Shown: one piece after another, positions 17,895 through 28,917 of the stretch | Position numbering within the stretch: position 1 is the first letter of the stretch | Layout: each line of letters opens with the position of its first letter | NCBI RefSeq assembly: GCF_003609605.1 | Contig: NZ_MCHY01000008.1 | Span: 434,001 to 498,000, forward strand | Source: Ammoniphilus oxalaticus | GTDB lineage: Bacteria; Bacillota; Bacilli; Aneurinibacillales; RAOX-1 | Reading direction: 5' to 3' | DNA: 64,000 nt | Program-made: the position numbers and the translations under genes | The notes under the pieces: model-generated | Databases searched by the model: none | Seen by the model: the letters and a program-made list of their open reading frames with translations, nothing else | What the model was told of the DNA's origin: nothing

Positions 17895-20800
17895 ATGTTT
17901 TTAAAACGACTTGAATTAGTTGGATTCAAATCATTTGCAAAGCGGACTGAATTGGCGTTTGGCTCAGGGGTAACGGCTGTAGTAGGTCCAAACGGCAGCG
18001 GCAAAAGTAATATTGCGGATGCGATTCGTTGGGTACTTGGAGAACAGAGCGCTCGCTCGCTGCGCGGAGCCAAGATGGAAGATATTATCTTTGCCGGCAG
18101 CGCGGCAAGACAAGCCGTGAATTATGGTGAAGTCTCATTGACCTTGGATAACAGCAAGCAAACGTTGAAGATCGATTACAGTGAAGTGACGATTAGCCGC
18201 CGTGTTTACCGCTCAGGCGAAAGTGAATACTTTATTAATAAGCAACCGTGTCGGCTTAGAGATATCGTTGAATTATTTATGGATACGGGTGTTGGCAGAG
18301 AGGCTTATTCGATTATCGGCCAAGGAAAGATCGAAGAAATTATAAGCGCAAGATCGGAAGACCGCCGTGGAATATTTGAAGAAGCGGCTGGCATTGTAAA
18401 ATATAAAACGAGAAAAAGAGAAGCCGAGAAAAAACTAAACGAAACAGCTGCAAATTTAACGAGAATTGAGGACATCTTATCAGAGTTATCGACGCAACTT
18501 CCTCCCCTTCAGCAGCAGGCTGAGCAGGCAGAAATTTATTTGGATTTGCAGCGTGAACTAAAGCAGCGGGATATAAGCCTTACAGCGCATCGAATTGAAT
18601 CGTTGAGCGAAACCTGGCAAACCGCAAAAGAATCGGTCGTTGGTTATCGTGACCAACTTGTTGCCCGTTCCGCGGAGCTTAATGCGATTGAAGCGCAACT
18701 TGCTGAGCGGAAGTGGGCAAATGCGGAGCAAGCTCAGCTCCAGCAACAGCAACAACGGGAGTTGTTAGGTGTCATAGAAGAGACCGAACAAACAGAAGGC
18801 CAACGTCAGGTACTGCTCGAACGGGCAAAGCACATCGCAGAAAATGAGCGGCAAATAGCTCAAACCAAATCTAGTCTCGAGCAAAAATTAACCCAGATTG
18901 CCGGGCAACGGGCTGAACAGGAACAACGGTTAGCTGATTCGTTTATAGAAGCAGAGCGGATCGAACAGCAATTAATCGAGCAACAAACGCGATTAGGTGA
19001 AACAGGGGTAGGGTTGGCGGTGGACGTTGATCAGCTTAAAGCTGATTATATTGCAGCGCTAAATGAGATCGCCGCGCTAAAAAATGACCTGCGGCATTGC
19101 GAGCAAACGGGACAATCGCTCCATCAAAAGCGGACACAATTAACAGAGCAGGCGCTTGCGACGAAAGCGCAAGCGAAGCAGGTCAATCTAGCAGATGAAA
19201 ATCTCCGTCTTGAATTAGAACAGAGAGTGACAAAGCGAGAACAGGCGCAGCTTTTACTACGCCAATTGGCAACGGAGTATGAGCAGGCGCGCCGAAAACG
19301 TGAATCGTGTTTTAAACGATTGAGAGATATGGAACAAAAAATGCAGGCGCTAAGCTCGCGACGCGACCTACTTAAAGAAATGGAGGCTTCCTTAAGCGGG
19401 TTTAGACAGGGCGTAAAAGAGGTCTTGAAGGCTAAAGGGACAGTCTTACTGGGCATACATGGCGCTGTCGCAGAATTAATGACAACGTCCGCAGCGTACG
19501 AAACAGCGTTAGAGATTGCGCTCGGCGGTTCGCTGCAACAAGTTGTCACGGAAGATGAGACGGTCGCGAGAAAAGCGATTCAGTGGTTGAAGGACCATCG
19601 CCTAGGACGCGCCACCTTTCTGCCGATGAATGTGATCCGCCCGCGCCGCATTTCGTCAAAAGATGAAGCAATGTTGCAAGGCATCGCGGGTTTTATTGGG
19701 GTTGCTTGTGATTTGATTGCATGTGATTCCCGCTATAAGGCGATTTATGAGAATCTATTAGGTTCAACGATGATCATGAAAGATTTAGCTACGGCTAATG
19801 CTGCTGCCCGTCAATTTGGTTACCGCTATCGCTGGGTCACCATCGATGGCGAGGTGATTAGCCCAGGCGGGGCGATGACAGGCGGCGCGATTCAGCAAAA
19901 GAACGCTCATTTGTTAGGCAGGACGAGGCAACTCGAGGAACTTAAGCTATCGTTAAAACAAAGAGAACAAGAACAACAAGAACAGGCTGATGAATTAGTG
20001 TTGATGGACATGAAGTTGCAACAACTAACAGCTGCCCAAGAAGATACACGGCAACTGATTGAACAACATCAAGCAAATGAACATGAAACGAAAAACAAGT
20101 TAGGCCGTCTGCAAGTTGAAAGAAACAATACGCAGCAATTGAGCCGTAGGTGGCAGACAGAGTTATCGGCGTTGCAAGAAGAGGAACGAGCCAATCAGCA
20201 GCGAGGCTTGACGCTACAAGCCGAGTTAGGAGAGCGGACTAACCAAGGGCGTCAGTTGAAACAAACGATGGATCAGCTAGACAAGCGCAGGAGCGTGTTG
20301 TTACAGGCCAAGGATGAATACAACGATCAAATAACGCAACTTAAAATTCAAGCTGCGCAACTTCAACAGCAGCAGGCTGTGTTTCAGACGGAGCTTAGTA
20401 GATTAGACGCTTTGGAAGCGGAAACGAAAACGGCATTAGCGGCTGCTGAGGATTCACAGGAAAAACAAGTCCAGACGAAACTTGAAGACGAAGCCCGCAG
20501 ACTGCAGCTCGAACAGCGCGTGATTCATTTGCAAGAAAAGAGAAGAAATCTAGACGAACAAATTCAACTGAGAGAGCGGGCGCGAAAAGACAGTGAAGAT
20601 CAAATTGACCAATTGGACAGCGACGTTCGATTGATTCGAAAGCAGAGCAGGGAACTAGAGGAGAAGCTGCATCAAGCGGAGTTAAAAGTCGAGCGATTGG
20701 ATGTAGAACTGGACAATCAATTAGATCACTTATTTGAAGAATACGGGTTGTCTTATGATCTAGCGAAAGAATCCTACCCTCCACCGCAAGACCCTGCCGA

Positions 20801-21458
20801 GATGAAACAGCAAGCGCGGGAAATCAAGCGAAGATTGGATGATTTAGGGATCGTTAATCTGGGAGCGGTCGACGAATATGCCCGTCAATTTGAGCGCTTT
20901 GAATTCCTCAATGTTCAGTTTGATGATTTAGAGCAGGCGAAGCAAACATTGTACGAAGTCATTGCGGAGATTGAGCGAGAGATGACGCGCAGGTTCACAG
21001 AAACGTTTGAGCAAATTCGCGGTGAATTCCAGAGTGTGTTTCGACACTTGTTTGGCGGGGGACAGGCCGATCTTCAATTATCGGAACCAGAGCGCCTTTT
21101 AACTTCGGGAATCGAAATTGTCGCTCAACCGCCAGGTAAGAAGTTGCAGTATATGGCGTTACTATCCGGCGGAGAAAAGGCGCTGACCGCCATCGCTCTG
21201 TTGTTTTCAATTTTACGGATTCAACCTGTTCCTTTCTGTGTGCTGGATGAAGTGGAAGCTGCGTTGGATGAAGCGAATGTGGCGCGTTTCTCGGAATATT
21301 TGCGCGAGTTTGCGGGACAGACACAATTTATTTGTATCACCCATCGCAAAGGGACGATGGAAGGCGCCGATGTGTTGTACGGAGTCACCATGGAAGAGCG
21401 AGGCGTTTCTAAACTCGTTTCCGTTAAACTCGAAGACCAATCAACTGTCACAGCATAA
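17895..21458 (+). CDS. smc: Chromosome segregation protein SMC
   Basis: ATPase of the bacterial condensin (with ScpA and ScpB), which organises and segregates the chromosome. At 1187 aa it is full length. Walker [10 protein letters not shown] is at 31-39. Two long Gln/Glu-rich coiled coils flank a hinge at about residues 515-660 that contains GGAMTGG. The C-terminal head has the signature LSGGEK at 1090-1095 and Walker B with Asp1118-Glu1119. AGGGGGAG precedes the ATG. It is followed by ftsY, the standard order. Confidence 0.98.
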   Translation: MFLKRLELVGFKSFAKRTELAFGSGVTAVVGPNGSGKSNIADAIRWVLGEQSARSLRGAKMEDIIFAGSAARQAVNYGEVSLTLDNSKQTLKIDYSEVTISRRVYRSGESEYFINKQPCRLRDIVELFMDTGVGREAYSIIGQGKIEEIISARSEDRRGIFEEAAGIVKYKTRKREAEKKLNETAANLTRIEDILSELSTQLPPLQQQAEQAEIYLDLQRELKQRDISLTAHRIESLSETWQTAKESVVGYRDQLVARSAELNAIEAQLAERKWANAEQAQLQQQQQRELLGVIEETEQTEGQRQVLLERAKHIAENERQIAQTKSSLEQKLTQIAGQRAEQEQRLADSFIEAERIEQQLIEQQTRLGETGVGLAVDVDQLKADYIAALNEIAALKNDLRHCEQTGQSLHQKRTQLTEQALATKAQAKQVNLADENLRLELEQRVTKREQAQLLLRQLATEYEQARRKRESCFKRLRDMEQKMQALSSRRDLLKEMEASLSGFRQGVKEVLKAKGTVLLGIHGAVAELMTTSAAYETALEIALGGSLQQVVTEDETVARKAIQWLKDHRLGRATFLPMNVIRPRRISSKDEAMLQGIAGFIGVACDLIACDSRYKAIYENLLGSTMIMKDLATANAAARQFGYRYRWVTIDGEVISPGGAMTGGAIQQKNAHLLGRTRQLEELKLSLKQREQEQQEQADELVLMDMKLQQLTAAQEDTRQLIEQHQANEHETKNKLGRLQVERNNTQQLSRRWQTELSALQEEERANQQRGLTLQAELGERTNQGRQLKQTMDQLDKRRSVLLQAKDEYNDQITQLKIQAAQLQQQQAVFQTELSRLDALEAETKTALAAAEDSQEKQVQTKLEDEARRLQLEQRVIHLQEKRRNLDEQIQLRERARKDSEDQIDQLDSDVRLIRKQSRELEEKLHQAELKVERLDVELDNQLDHLFEEYGLSYDLAKESYPPPQDPAEMKQQAREIKRRLDDLGIVNLGAVDEYARQFERFEFLNVQFDDLEQAKQTLYEVIAEIEREMTRRFTETFEQIRGEFQSVFRHLFGGGQADLQLSEPERLLTSGIEIVAQPPGKKLQYMALLSGGEKALTAIALLFSILRIQPVPFCVLDEVEAALDEANVARFSEYLREFAGQTQFICITHRKGTMEGADVLYGVTMEERGVSKLVSVKLEDQSTVTA

Positions 21459-21494
21459 TCTATAAAAGAGATATCGATGGAAGGAGTCTATACG

Positions 21495-22505
21495 ATGAGT
21501 TTTTTTCAAAAGTTAAAAGAGAAGATCTCACAAAAAACAGAAGCGGTTACTGGTAAGTTTAAAGATGGGCTAAGCAAAACGAGGGATGCGTTCGTTGGCA
21601 AAGTAGAAGACCTCGTAAAACGCTATAAAAAACTCGATGATGATTTCTTTGAAGAACTTGAAGAAATTTTAATTTCGGCTGATGTCGGGGTAACAACTGT
21701 GCTCGAGCTGGTCGATGAGCTGAGGGAGGAAGCGAAAGCCCAGCGAATCACGGACGCGGCTGATTTAAAACCGTTGATTTCTGAAAAGTTAGTTGGTTTG
21801 TTGCAACCGACGGAACACGATTATTCCCTCAATGTAGAAGATGGACGCCTGAATGTAATTATGTTCGTTGGCGTGAATGGGGTAGGAAAAACGACGACGA
21901 TTGGTAAAATTGCCCACATGTATAAGCAACAAGGAAAAAAAGTAGTGCTTGCGGCGGGTGATACGTTTCGGGCGGGGGCAATTGAACAATTAGAAGTGTG
22001 GGGCGAGCGTGTTGGAGCCGACGTGATCAAACATCAAGAAGGGTCCGATCCCGCCGCTGTTATTTTTGACGCAATTCACGCCGCCAAAAGCCGTAAGGCT
22101 GATATTTTACTTTGCGACACCGCGGGTCGCTTACAGAACAAGGTTAATTTGATGGATGAATTAAACAAAGTGTACCGTGTCATCCAACGTGAGATCCCTG
22201 ATGCGCCGCATGAAACCATGCTCGTCTTGGACGCGACAACAGGCCAAAATGCGATGAATCAGGCGAAGGCGTTTGGAGAAGCGACAGATGTCTCAGGGAT
22301 TGTGCTGACGAAACTCGATGGAACGGCGAAAGGCGGGATTGTGGTCGCGATTAGCAATGAACTGAAAACACCGGTCAAATATGTTGGACTAGGCGAGCAG
22401 ATGGACGATTTACAGCCATTTGACGCTGAGCAATTCGTACATGCCTTGTTTACAGGCTTTATGGAAGAACCAGCGGATGAATCTCCGCAAACGGACCAAA
22501 TATGA
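21495..22505 (+). CDS. ftsY: Signal recognition particle receptor FtsY
   Basis: SRP GTPase that docks ribosome-SRP complexes at the membrane. It has 336 aa from the ATG with AGGAG 8 nt upstream; a frame extension of six codons lacks a site. A short basic N-terminal region is followed by the helical N domain and the G domain, with GVNGVGKTTT (126-135), DTAGR (208-212) and TKLDG. The acidic A domain of E. coli FtsY is absent, as usual in Gram-positives. Confidence 0.97.
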   Translation: MSFFQKLKEKISQKTEAVTGKFKDGLSKTRDAFVGKVEDLVKRYKKLDDDFFEELEEILISADVGVTTVLELVDELREEAKAQRITDAADLKPLISEKLVGLLQPTEHDYSLNVEDGRLNVIMFVGVNGVGKTTTIGKIAHMYKQQGKKVVLAAGDTFRAGAIEQLEVWGERVGADVIKHQEGSDPAAVIFDAIHAAKSRKADILLCDTAGRLQNKVNLMDELNKVYRVIQREIPDAPHETMLVLDATTGQNAMNQAKAFGEATDVSGIVLTKLDGTAKGGIVVAISNELKTPVKYVGLGEQMDDLQPFDAEQFVHALFTGFMEEPADESPQTDQI

Positions 22506-22521
22506 CTGTAAAGAATTTTAC

Positions 22522-22553
22522 TTGACATTCCTTTTTGAAATGCGTATTATAAT
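22522..22553 (+). promoter_or_regulatory. Sigma-A promoter of ylxM-ffh
   Basis: TTGACA (22522-22527), a 17-bp spacer and TATTAT (22545-22550) overlapping a TATAAT. This starts a new unit after ftsY. Confidence 0.75.
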
Positions 22554-22611
22554 TTCCAGTAAAGGTAATGTGGTTGTTCGGTACGATTAATTCATCTTTT
22601 AGGTGGAAATG

Positions 22612-22950
22612 ATGCTAGAGAAAACAAATCGGGTTAATTTATTATTTGATTTCTATGGTCCGTTATTTAATGATCGTCAGCAGCAATTTTTTGAGATGTA
22701 CTATGAAGAGGATCTATCGCTAAGCGAAATAGCCGCGCTGGTGAAAGTCAGCAGACAGGCTGTTTTTGATCAATTGAAAAGAATGGAGCAAGTGCTCAAA
22801 ACGTATGAAGAAAAGTTGCGCCTAGTAGCCCATTACGAGGAACGGCAACAGCGACTCACTCAACTCATGCAAATGATGGAGCGAGAAGATTGGGAGCGGG
22901 ACAAGATTCGTTCACAAGTAAAGGCGCTAGCTCAGTTTGATATGGAATAA
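22612..22950 (+). CDS. ylxM: YlxM family helix-turn-helix protein
   Basis: 112 aa. A sigma-70 region-4-like helix-turn-helix (LSEIAALVKVSRQAVFDQLKR) is followed by a charged helical tail. The family is almost always directly upstream of ffh and is thought to assist or regulate the SRP pathway; in streptococci YlxM binds Ffh and scRNA. The ATG chosen (MLEKTN) has AGGTGG 5 nt upstream. It ends 14 nt before ffh. Confidence 0.92.
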   Translation: MLEKTNRVNLLFDFYGPLFNDRQQQFFEMYYEEDLSLSEIAALVKVSRQAVFDQLKRMEQVLKTYEEKLRLVAHYEERQQRLTQLMQMMEREDWERDKIRSQVKALAQFDME

Positions 22951-22964
22951 TAAGGAGGCATACT

Positions 22965-24326
22965 ATGGCCTTTGAAGGTTTAGCTAACCGTTTACAGGAC
23001 ACATTGAGTCGTTGGCGCGGTAAAGGGAAAGTGACGGAAGCCGATGTAAATGAAATGATGCGTGAAGTGCGCCTCGCGTTGCTGGAAGCGGATGTTAACT
23101 TTAAAGTGGTCAGGGAATTTGTCGCAAAGGTTAAGGAAAGAGCGATTGGCCAAGAAGTGATGAAATCTTTAAGTCCCGGTCAACAAGTCATTAAAGTTGT
23201 CAACGAAGAATTGACAGCTTTAATGGGCGGAACACAGAGCAAGATCGAACACGCGAAACAAGCCCCCACTGTCATTATGATGGTCGGATTGCAAGGAGCG
23301 GGTAAGACGACGACAACTGGAAAGTTGGCGAAGTACTTGCAAAAGCAGAATCGACGACCACTTATGGTCGCGGGAGATATTTACCGACCAGCGGCGATTA
23401 AACAGCTGCAAGTGTTAGGCGAGCAATTGAATGTTCCTGTGTTCACGCTTGGCGACCAAGTGAGTCCGATTGAAATTGCTGAACAAGCGATTGCCCATGC
23501 GAAAGAAAATCGGTTGGACTACGTCTTGATTGATACAGCGGGACGTTTGCATATCGATGAGACGTTGATGGGCGAGCTGAAAGGCATTCGCGATACGACG
23601 CAGCCGCATGAAATCTTATTGGTCGTTGACGCGATGACAGGGCAGGATGCAGTCAATGTCGCGGAAAGTTTTAATGAGCAACTTGAGCTAAGCGGCGTGG
23701 TCCTGACTAAACTGGATGGAGATACGCGCGGCGGAGCCGCGTTGTCCGTTAAAGCGGTCACCGGCAAGCCGATCAAGTTTGCGGGGATGGGTGAAAAAAT
23801 GGATGCTCTTGAGCCGTTTCACCCGGATCGGATGGCTTCGCGAATTCTTGGTATGGGGGATGTCTTGTCCCTCATTGAAAAAGCGCAAGCTGCCGTCGAT
23901 GAAGACAAAGCGAAGGAAATGGAGCGTAAATTTAGGAAAGCGGAATTCACCTTTGAAGATTTCCTCGATCAGATGGCTCAAGTTAAGAAGATGGGTCCGT
24001 TGGAAGATCTGTTAGGAATGATCCCTGGAATGGGTAAAATGAAAGGGATGCAAGATCTCAAGGTGGATGAAAAGCAAATCGACCGTGTGGAAGCGATTGT
24101 AAAATCGATGACCGTCGATGAAAAGCAAAATCCTGAAATGCTCAAAAACACAAGTCGTAAGCGACGCATTGCGAAAGGAAGCGGCGTGACGTTGCAAGAG
24201 GTCAACCGTTTCATTAAGCAATTTGAAGATATGCGGAAAATGATGAAACAATTTACGCGAATGGCCGATCAATCCAAGAAGAAAAAAGGAAAAGGCGGCT
24301 TATTCAATAAGTTTCCATTCATGTAA
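22965..24326 (+). CDS. ffh: Signal recognition particle protein Ffh
   Basis: Protein core of SRP, which binds scRNA and signal sequences. It has 453 aa. An N domain and G domain contain GLQGAGKT (108-115), DTAGR (190-194) and TKLDGD. They are followed by the methionine-rich M domain (from about residue 330, GMIPGMGKMKGM) with the RNA-binding helix-turn-helix SRKRRIAKGSG. The C-terminal tail is lysine- and glycine-rich. It is co-transcribed with ylxM. Confidence 0.98.
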   Translation: MAFEGLANRLQDTLSRWRGKGKVTEADVNEMMREVRLALLEADVNFKVVREFVAKVKERAIGQEVMKSLSPGQQVIKVVNEELTALMGGTQSKIEHAKQAPTVIMMVGLQGAGKTTTTGKLAKYLQKQNRRPLMVAGDIYRPAAIKQLQVLGEQLNVPVFTLGDQVSPIEIAEQAIAHAKENRLDYVLIDTAGRLHIDETLMGELKGIRDTTQPHEILLVVDAMTGQDAVNVAESFNEQLELSGVVLTKLDGDTRGGAALSVKAVTGKPIKFAGMGEKMDALEPFHPDRMASRILGMGDVLSLIEKAQAAVDEDKAKEMERKFRKAEFTFEDFLDQMAQVKKMGPLEDLLGMIPGMGKMKGMQDLKVDEKQIDRVEAIVKSMTVDEKQNPEMLKNTSRKRRIAKGSGVTLQEVNRFIKQFEDMRKMMKQFTRMADQSKKKKGKGGLFNKFPFM

Positions 24327-24431
24327 CAAGCAACAACCAACTAGCGGTTTTTCGATCACGTCTTCCCCTAATCTGGGCTGACGTTGAAAAATATAAAATG
24401 AATCTATGGATATATTAGGAGGAAGTTTAAA

Positions 24432-24707
24432 ATGGCAGTAAAAATTCGTTTAAAGCGCATCGGCGCAAAGAAAAATCCATTCTATCGTTTAGTAGTAGCT
24501 GATTCGCGTTCACCTCGTGATGGACGTTTTATCGAAGAAATTGGAACGTACAATCCTGTTGCGCAACCTGCTGTTGTCAACATCGATGAAGAAAAAGCAT
24601 TAGACTGGATGTTAAAAGGCGCTAAGCCGACAGATACAGTTCGCAACCTATTTAGCAAAGCGGGTCTAATGAAACAGTTACACGAAACAAAGAACGAAAA
24701 GAAATAA
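24432..24707 (+). CDS. rpsP: 30S ribosomal protein S16
   Basis: 91 aa, starting [19 protein letters not shown] as in all S16 proteins, with AGGAGGAAG before the ATG. First gene of the rpsP-khpA-ylqD-rimM-trmD-rplS neighbourhood shared across Bacilli. Confidence 0.98.
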   Translation: MAVKIRLKRIGAKKNPFYRLVVADSRSPRDGRFIEEIGTYNPVAQPAVVNIDEEKALDWMLKGAKPTDTVRNLFSKAGLMKQLHETKNEKK

Positions 24708-24761
24708 GACGCGTCACCTTGGACCTGAACATGAGAGGATAACGGAAGGCGGGTCAGCAAA

Positions 24762-24989
24762 GTGAAACCAATGATTGAAATTATTGCTAAAGCGCTTGTC
24801 GATCATCCGGAACAGGTAGCAGTTCAAGAAGTGCAAAAAGAACGGCTTACAGTTTATGAACTTTCTGTTCACCCAGAAGATATGGGGAAAGTAATCGGTA
24901 AGCAAGGACGTATTGCGCGAGCGTTACGCACAGTTGTTACCGCAGCTGCTGTAAAAGAAAATAAGCGCATCGCCATCGATATTGTGTAG
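24762..24989 (+). CDS. khpA: RNA-binding KH domain protein KhpA (YlqC)
   Basis: 75-aa single KH-domain protein. The RNA-contacting loop GKQG lies in VIGKQGRIARALRTVV. In Gram-positives KhpA pairs with KhpB/Jag and affects cell elongation and RNA stability. The start is GTG with a moderate AAGGCGG site 9 nt upstream. It ends in a terminator. Confidence 0.93.
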   Translation: MKPMIEIIAKALVDHPEQVAVQEVQKERLTVYELSVHPEDMGKVIGKQGRIARALRTVVTAAAVKENKRIAIDIV

Positions 24990-24992
24990 AAG

Positions 24993-25028
24993 AAGCTGGG
25001 AGAACCTCAAGGGGATTCCCGGCTTTTT
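24993..25028 (+). terminator. Rho-independent terminator after khpA
   Basis: AAGCTGGGA pairs with TCCCGGCTT (one G-T wobble) around a 15-nt loop, followed by five T residues. Confidence 0.75.
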
Positions 25029-25100
25029 CTCTATCTTTATCCAAATGAACGGGCGGCTTTCGGTGAGAAGTTGCGTACGTTTGCTCAAGGTGGGGGAAAT

Positions 25101-25502
25101 ATGAAAATTAAGCGACCTGTCGTTGTCAAGATGATTCTAACAGATCAACTCAGAACTCGTTTAAAAGGAGAATATGAACAAACGATCAAACAAGTCCAGA
25201 TTGAACTAGAACAACTTCAATTTAGAAGTAAAAAGCTGTTGCAAGATTCAGCGAAGCAAGGGCCAGAGGCTTATCGAATTGTACAAGAAAGATTGCAAAA
25301 GGAAGAACAGGGAAGACGCGATAAGCTGAAGCGCGCCTATGACCTGCAAAACCAACTTGATTTGCTTCCGGACGGTCGTGAAATCGTTCATTCGCAAGTG
25401 GAGTCTGAAGTTGAAGTGAAAATTGGCGATGACTGGGATAAACTAATCAATCAGACGGAGATCATTATAAAAGATGGTATTGTGGTTGAGATCCGCCGTT
25501 AG
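25101..25502 (+). CDS. ylqD: YlqD family protein
   Basis: 133 aa of unknown function, conserved between khpA and rimM in Bacilli. A predicted long charged coiled coil (about residues 15-85) is followed by a short beta-rich C-terminus (VKIGDDWDKLINQTEIIIKDGIVVEI). The ATG follows GGTGGGGG. No catalytic motif is visible. Its position among ribosome-maturation genes suggests, but does not prove, an RNA or ribosome role. Confidence 0.85.
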   Translation: MKIKRPVVVKMILTDQLRTRLKGEYEQTIKQVQIELEQLQFRSKKLLQDSAKQGPEAYRIVQERLQKEEQGRRDKLKRAYDLQNQLDLLPDGREIVHSQVESEVEVKIGDDWDKLINQTEIIIKDGIVVEIRR

Positions 25503-25514
25503 AGGAGTGAGAAT

Positions 25515-26036
25515 ATGGAAAGACAAATGTATGATGTCGGTAAAATTGTAAACACGCATGGGATCCGCGGTGAACTAAGAATCTTCTCCGTAACCGATTT
25601 CCCGGAGGAGCGTTTTCAGAAGGGAAGTGAACTTTTTCTTGCCCATGACTCCTTGCAAGAACCGTTACCGATCACGATCCAATCCGTTCGAAAGCAAAAA
25701 AATCTATACATTGTAAAATTGAAAGAGTTCGATAACATTAATCAGGTGGAAAAATATAAGGGCGGCGTCTTTAGAGTTAGCGAAGAGGATCGGATTGATT
25801 TAGAGGAAGGCGAATTTTATTACGACGATATTGTCGGCTGTGAAGCTTGGTCAGATGAAGGCGTGAATCTTGGCGTCATTTCAGACATTTTGGAAACGGG
25901 GGCAAACGATGTATGGGTTGTGAAACGGGAGGGTCAGAAAGATCTGTTACTTCCTTATATTGATGACTGCATACTCGAAGTGGACGTTGCGGAAAAGAGA
26001 GTAAAAGTCCACGTGATGGAAGGATTAATGGAATGA
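25515..26036 (+). CDS. rimM: Ribosome maturation factor RimM
   Basis: Assists 30S head assembly by binding S19. It has 173 aa, with an N-terminal RimM barrel ([15 protein letters not shown]) and a C-terminal PRC-barrel ([17 protein letters not shown]). It overlaps trmD by 4 nt (ATGA), so the two are translationally coupled. Confidence 0.96.
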   Translation: MERQMYDVGKIVNTHGIRGELRIFSVTDFPEERFQKGSELFLAHDSLQEPLPITIQSVRKQKNLYIVKLKEFDNINQVEKYKGGVFRVSEEDRIDLEEGEFYYDDIVGCEAWSDEGVNLGVISDILETGANDVWVVKREGQKDLLLPYIDDCILEVDVAEKRVKVHVMEGLME

Positions 26037-26779
26037 GAATCGACATCTTAACGCTATTCCCGGAAATGTTTACGGGTGTGTTATCGAGCAGTATCGTCGG
26101 TAAAGCATCGGACAAAGGTCTTGTCCAGTTCCGCGTTCGAAACTTTCGGGAATATGCCGTTAACAAACACGGCCAAGTGGATGATTATCCGTACGGCGGC
26201 GGGGCCGGGATGGTGTTACGGCCTGAGCCTATATTTGCCGCAGTAGAAAACTTGGCAGTAGATAGTGAAAAACCGCCGCGAGTGTTGTTAATGTGCCCGC
26301 AAGGCGAGCGTTACACGCAACAAAAAGCGGAGGAATTAGCGGCGGAAGAACATCTGGTCATTATTTGCGGTCATTATGAGGGCTATGATGAAAGAATCCG
26401 CGAACATTTAATCACAGATGAAATTTCGATTGGCGACTTTGTGCTAACGGGTGGAGAGCTTCCGGCGATGACTGTTATTGATAGTGTGATTCGTTTGTTG
26501 CCGGGAGCGCTAGGCAACGAGAACTCCGCTGTGAGCGATTCATTTAGCACAGGCTTGCTAGAACACCCTCATTATACGCGGCCGGCTGAGTTCAGAGGAT
26601 GGGGCGTGCCTGATGTGTTGCTGTCTGGTCATCATGCGAATATTGAAGCGTGGCGAAAGAAACAATCCGTGAAGCGGACGATGGAACGAAGGCCCGAATT
26701 GTTGAAGGGAATTGAGCGCGATCCCGCCTGGAAAAAGATTGTGGAAGCGGTTGAACGTGATGCGAGTGAAAAACCGTAA
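26033..26779 (+). CDS. trmD: tRNA (guanine37-N1)-methyltransferase TrmD
   Basis: Methylates G37 next to the anticodon and prevents frameshifting. It has 248 aa of the SPOUT class. Trefoil-knot motifs are visible: [22 protein letters not shown] and [13 protein letters not shown]. Its start lies within the end of rimM. Confidence 0.97.
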   Translation: MRIDILTLFPEMFTGVLSSSIVGKASDKGLVQFRVRNFREYAVNKHGQVDDYPYGGGAGMVLRPEPIFAAVENLAVDSEKPPRVLLMCPQGERYTQQKAEELAAEEHLVIICGHYEGYDERIREHLITDEISIGDFVLTGGELPAMTVIDSVIRLLPGALGNENSAVSDSFSTGLLEHPHYTRPAEFRGWGVPDVLLSGHHANIEAWRKKQSVKRTMERRPELLKGIERDPAWKKIVEAVERDASEKP

Positions 26780-26788
26780 AGATCAATC

Positions 26789-26817
26789 TTGATCTTCATT
26801 ATGCAGTATGGTAAACT
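26789..26817 (+). promoter_or_regulatory. Sigma-A promoter and leader of rplS
   Basis: TTGATC (26789-26794), a 17-bp spacer and TAAACT (26812-26817) give a leader of about 130 nt before rplS. The -35 lies in the right arm of an 8-bp palindrome (AAGATCAA-TC-TTGATCTT, 26779-26796). L19 leaders are known regulatory RNAs in Firmicutes; whether this one folds that way was not tested. Confidence 0.6.
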
Positions 26818-26953
26818 ATTTCCTGTTGGGCGAAATGCCTCGATTACGGTGGTCCGCTTTCGTGCTGGAAGAAGTCTAGATGTTAGAATTAACCTCCTAA
26901 TCTCTAACTCGATCCGGACGATATGAACACTCGTTGGAAAGGAGGATTTATAC

Positions 26954-27301
26954 ATGAAACAAATTATTCGTGAAATTACCGAAGATCATTTAAAAAAGGA
27001 CATGCCTGAGTTCCGCGCAGGGGATACGGTTCGTATTCACCTTAAAGTCGTTGAGGGACAACGCGAACGTATTCAGGTGTTTGAAGGCGTTGTGATTAGA
27101 CGTCGCGGTTCTGGTGTAAGTGAAACATTCACTGCCCGTAAAATGTCTTACGGTGTAGGGGTGGAACGTACCCTCCCTGTACACTCTCCTAAAATCGACC
27201 GAATCGAAGTGGTTCGTCGCGGAAGAGTTCGACGCGCGAAGCTATACTATCTGCGTGATCGCGTGGGTAGAGCAGCTCGAATCAGAGAAATTCGCCGCTA
27301 A
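26954..27301 (+). CDS. rplS: 50S ribosomal protein L19
   Basis: 115 aa, with the family motifs [23 protein letters not shown] and the basic tail [30 protein letters not shown] precedes the ATG. It has its own promoter and terminator, so it can be made apart from trmD. Confidence 0.98.
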   Translation: MKQIIREITEDHLKKDMPEFRAGDTVRIHLKVVEGQRERIQVFEGVVIRRRGSGVSETFTARKMSYGVGVERTLPVHSPKIDRIEVVRRGRVRRAKLYYLRDRVGRAARIREIRR

Positions 27302-27308
27302 AGGGGAA

Positions 27309-27338
27309 AAGGAGCTTGCTAGTCAAGCTCCTTTTTTT
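27309..27338 (+). terminator. Rho-independent terminator after rplS
   Basis: A perfect 10-bp stem, AAGGAGCTTG with CAAGCTCCTT, a 5-nt loop and seven T residues. Confidence 0.92.
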
Positions 27339-27407
27339 CTACTTATAACGAGGAAAAAAAAGGATACATTCATAAGCAACTTGTTTTTCTAGGAAGGAGC
27401 TAAAGAA

Positions 27408-27992
27408 ATGGAAAACCATGAATCCAGCCATGGTATGAAGGAAATAGAGGGAGCAACCAAAGCGAAGAATGAATGGTGGGAATGGATCAAGGCGTTGGCG
27501 ATTGCAATCTTACTTGCGTTTGTAATCCGCTCTTTGCTATTCGCCCCGTTCGTCGTCGACGGCGCTTCGATGATGCCGACTTTGCATGATCGCGAACGAG
27601 TCATCGTCACAAAATTGATCTACTTTGTAAAGGAACCTTCTCCTGGGGATATCATTGTTTTCCATGCGACGGCTGACCGGGATTACATTAAGCGCGTAAT
27701 TGGTGTCGGAGGGGACATAGTAGAAGTGAGAGGCGATCAGCTCTATATCAATCAGGAGCCAGTCGATGAACCTTACCTCCATGAATATAAGCAGCAGGCG
27801 GAACAAGAAGGCTACTTCCTGACTGGGGATTTCGGACCGATTGAAATTCCAGAAGGTGAACTGTTCGTGATGGGCGATAACCGATTGAATAGCAAAGACA
27901 GTCGGATGATCGGAACCGTCTCGTTAAAAAGTGTCGTCGGACGGGCTGATGTAATTTTCTGGCCGCTTAATCAATTTCGTTTTCCAAAATAA
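27408..27992 (+). CDS. lepB: Type I signal peptidase
   Basis: Membrane-bound protease that removes signal peptides. It has 194 aa: a basic cytosolic N-terminus, one transmembrane helix (about 27-47), then the extracytoplasmic domain with the nucleophile Ser54 (DGASMMPT) and general base Lys95 (DYIKRVIG). The later GDNRLNSKDSR motif (box E) is intact. AGGAAGGAG lies 8 nt before the ATG. Its location between rplS and rbgA is seen in several Bacillales lineages. Confidence 0.96.
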   Translation: MENHESSHGMKEIEGATKAKNEWWEWIKALAIAILLAFVIRSLLFAPFVVDGASMMPTLHDRERVIVTKLIYFVKEPSPGDIIVFHATADRDYIKRVIGVGGDIVEVRGDQLYINQEPVDEPYLHEYKQQAEQEGYFLTGDFGPIEIPEGELFVMGDNRLNSKDSRMIGTVSLKSVVGRADVIFWPLNQFRFPK

Positions 27993-28020
27993 TAGATTTA
28001 AGTAAGGAAAGGTGACTTAG

Positions 28021-28911
28021 ATGACGACCATTCAGTGGTTTCCAGGGCATATGGCAAAGGCGCGCCGACAAGTCAGTGAGCGATTAAAATTAATTGACGT
28101 CGTAATTGAATTGCTTGATGCGCGTCTGCCGCTGTCCAGTCGAAATCCGATGATCGATGAGATTATCCAGGATAAACCGAGATTGATCTTATTAAACAAG
28201 ACAGATCTAGCTGATCAAGCGATAACTGACCAATGGATAGATTATTTCCGTCAACACGATTTACTGGCGCTACCGATTGATGCCCAATCTGGCAAAGGAG
28301 TTCGTCGGGTTCCTGAGCTGTGTCGCGAATTGGTCGAACCAGTTATGGAAAAAAGACGAGCGAAAGGGATGAACGATCGATCCGTTCGCGTAATGATCCT
28401 CGGCATTCCGAATGTCGGCAAATCTTCATTGATCAACCGCCTAGCTGGTAGAAGAGTTGCTTCAACAGGGGATCGTCCAGCCGTTACAAAAGCCCAACAA
28501 TGGGTGAAAATGAGCGAGGGGCTAGATTTATTAGATACACCCGGCATTTTGTGGCCGAAATTCGAGGATCAACTCGTCGGCTTTCGTTTGGCAGCGAGCG
28601 GCGCGATTCGTGACGAAGTGTTGGATCTTGGAGAAATTGCGCTATTCGTGTTAGCTTACTTATCCTTGTATTACCCGGAACGGTTGCAAGAACGGTTCAA
28701 GCTCGATCAACTTCCGCAGGATTGGATTGAATTGATGGAGGAAATTGGACGAAAACGCGGCTGCATCGCAGGAAGAGGCTTAATCGATTATGATAAGACC
28801 GCTGATATTTTGCTGCGAGAACTGCGCTCCGGAAAATTAGGAACCGTTTCGTTAGAACGACCAGACGATCAATTTTCGATAGAGATGATGCAAATTCAGC
28901 ATATGGAATGA
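28021..28911 (+). CDS. rbgA: Ribosome biogenesis GTPase RbgA (YlqF)
   Basis: Circularly permuted GTPase essential for late 50S assembly in Bacilli. The motif order confirms the permutation: G4 NKTD at 59-62 comes before G1 GIPNVGKSS at 128-136 and G3 DTPG at 172-175. The N-terminal FPGHMAKA motif and C-terminal ANTAR-like RNA-binding region are present. It has 296 aa. Confidence 0.96.
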   Translation: MTTIQWFPGHMAKARRQVSERLKLIDVVIELLDARLPLSSRNPMIDEIIQDKPRLILLNKTDLADQAITDQWIDYFRQHDLLALPIDAQSGKGVRRVPELCRELVEPVMEKRRAKGMNDRSVRVMILGIPNVGKSSLINRLAGRRVASTGDRPAVTKAQQWVKMSEGLDLLDTPGILWPKFEDQLVGFRLAASGAIRDEVLDLGEIALFVLAYLSLYYPERLQERFKLDQLPQDWIELMEEIGRKRGCIAGRGLIDYDKTADILLRELRSGKLGTVSLERPDDQFSIEMMQIQHME

Positions 28912-28917
28912 TACAAT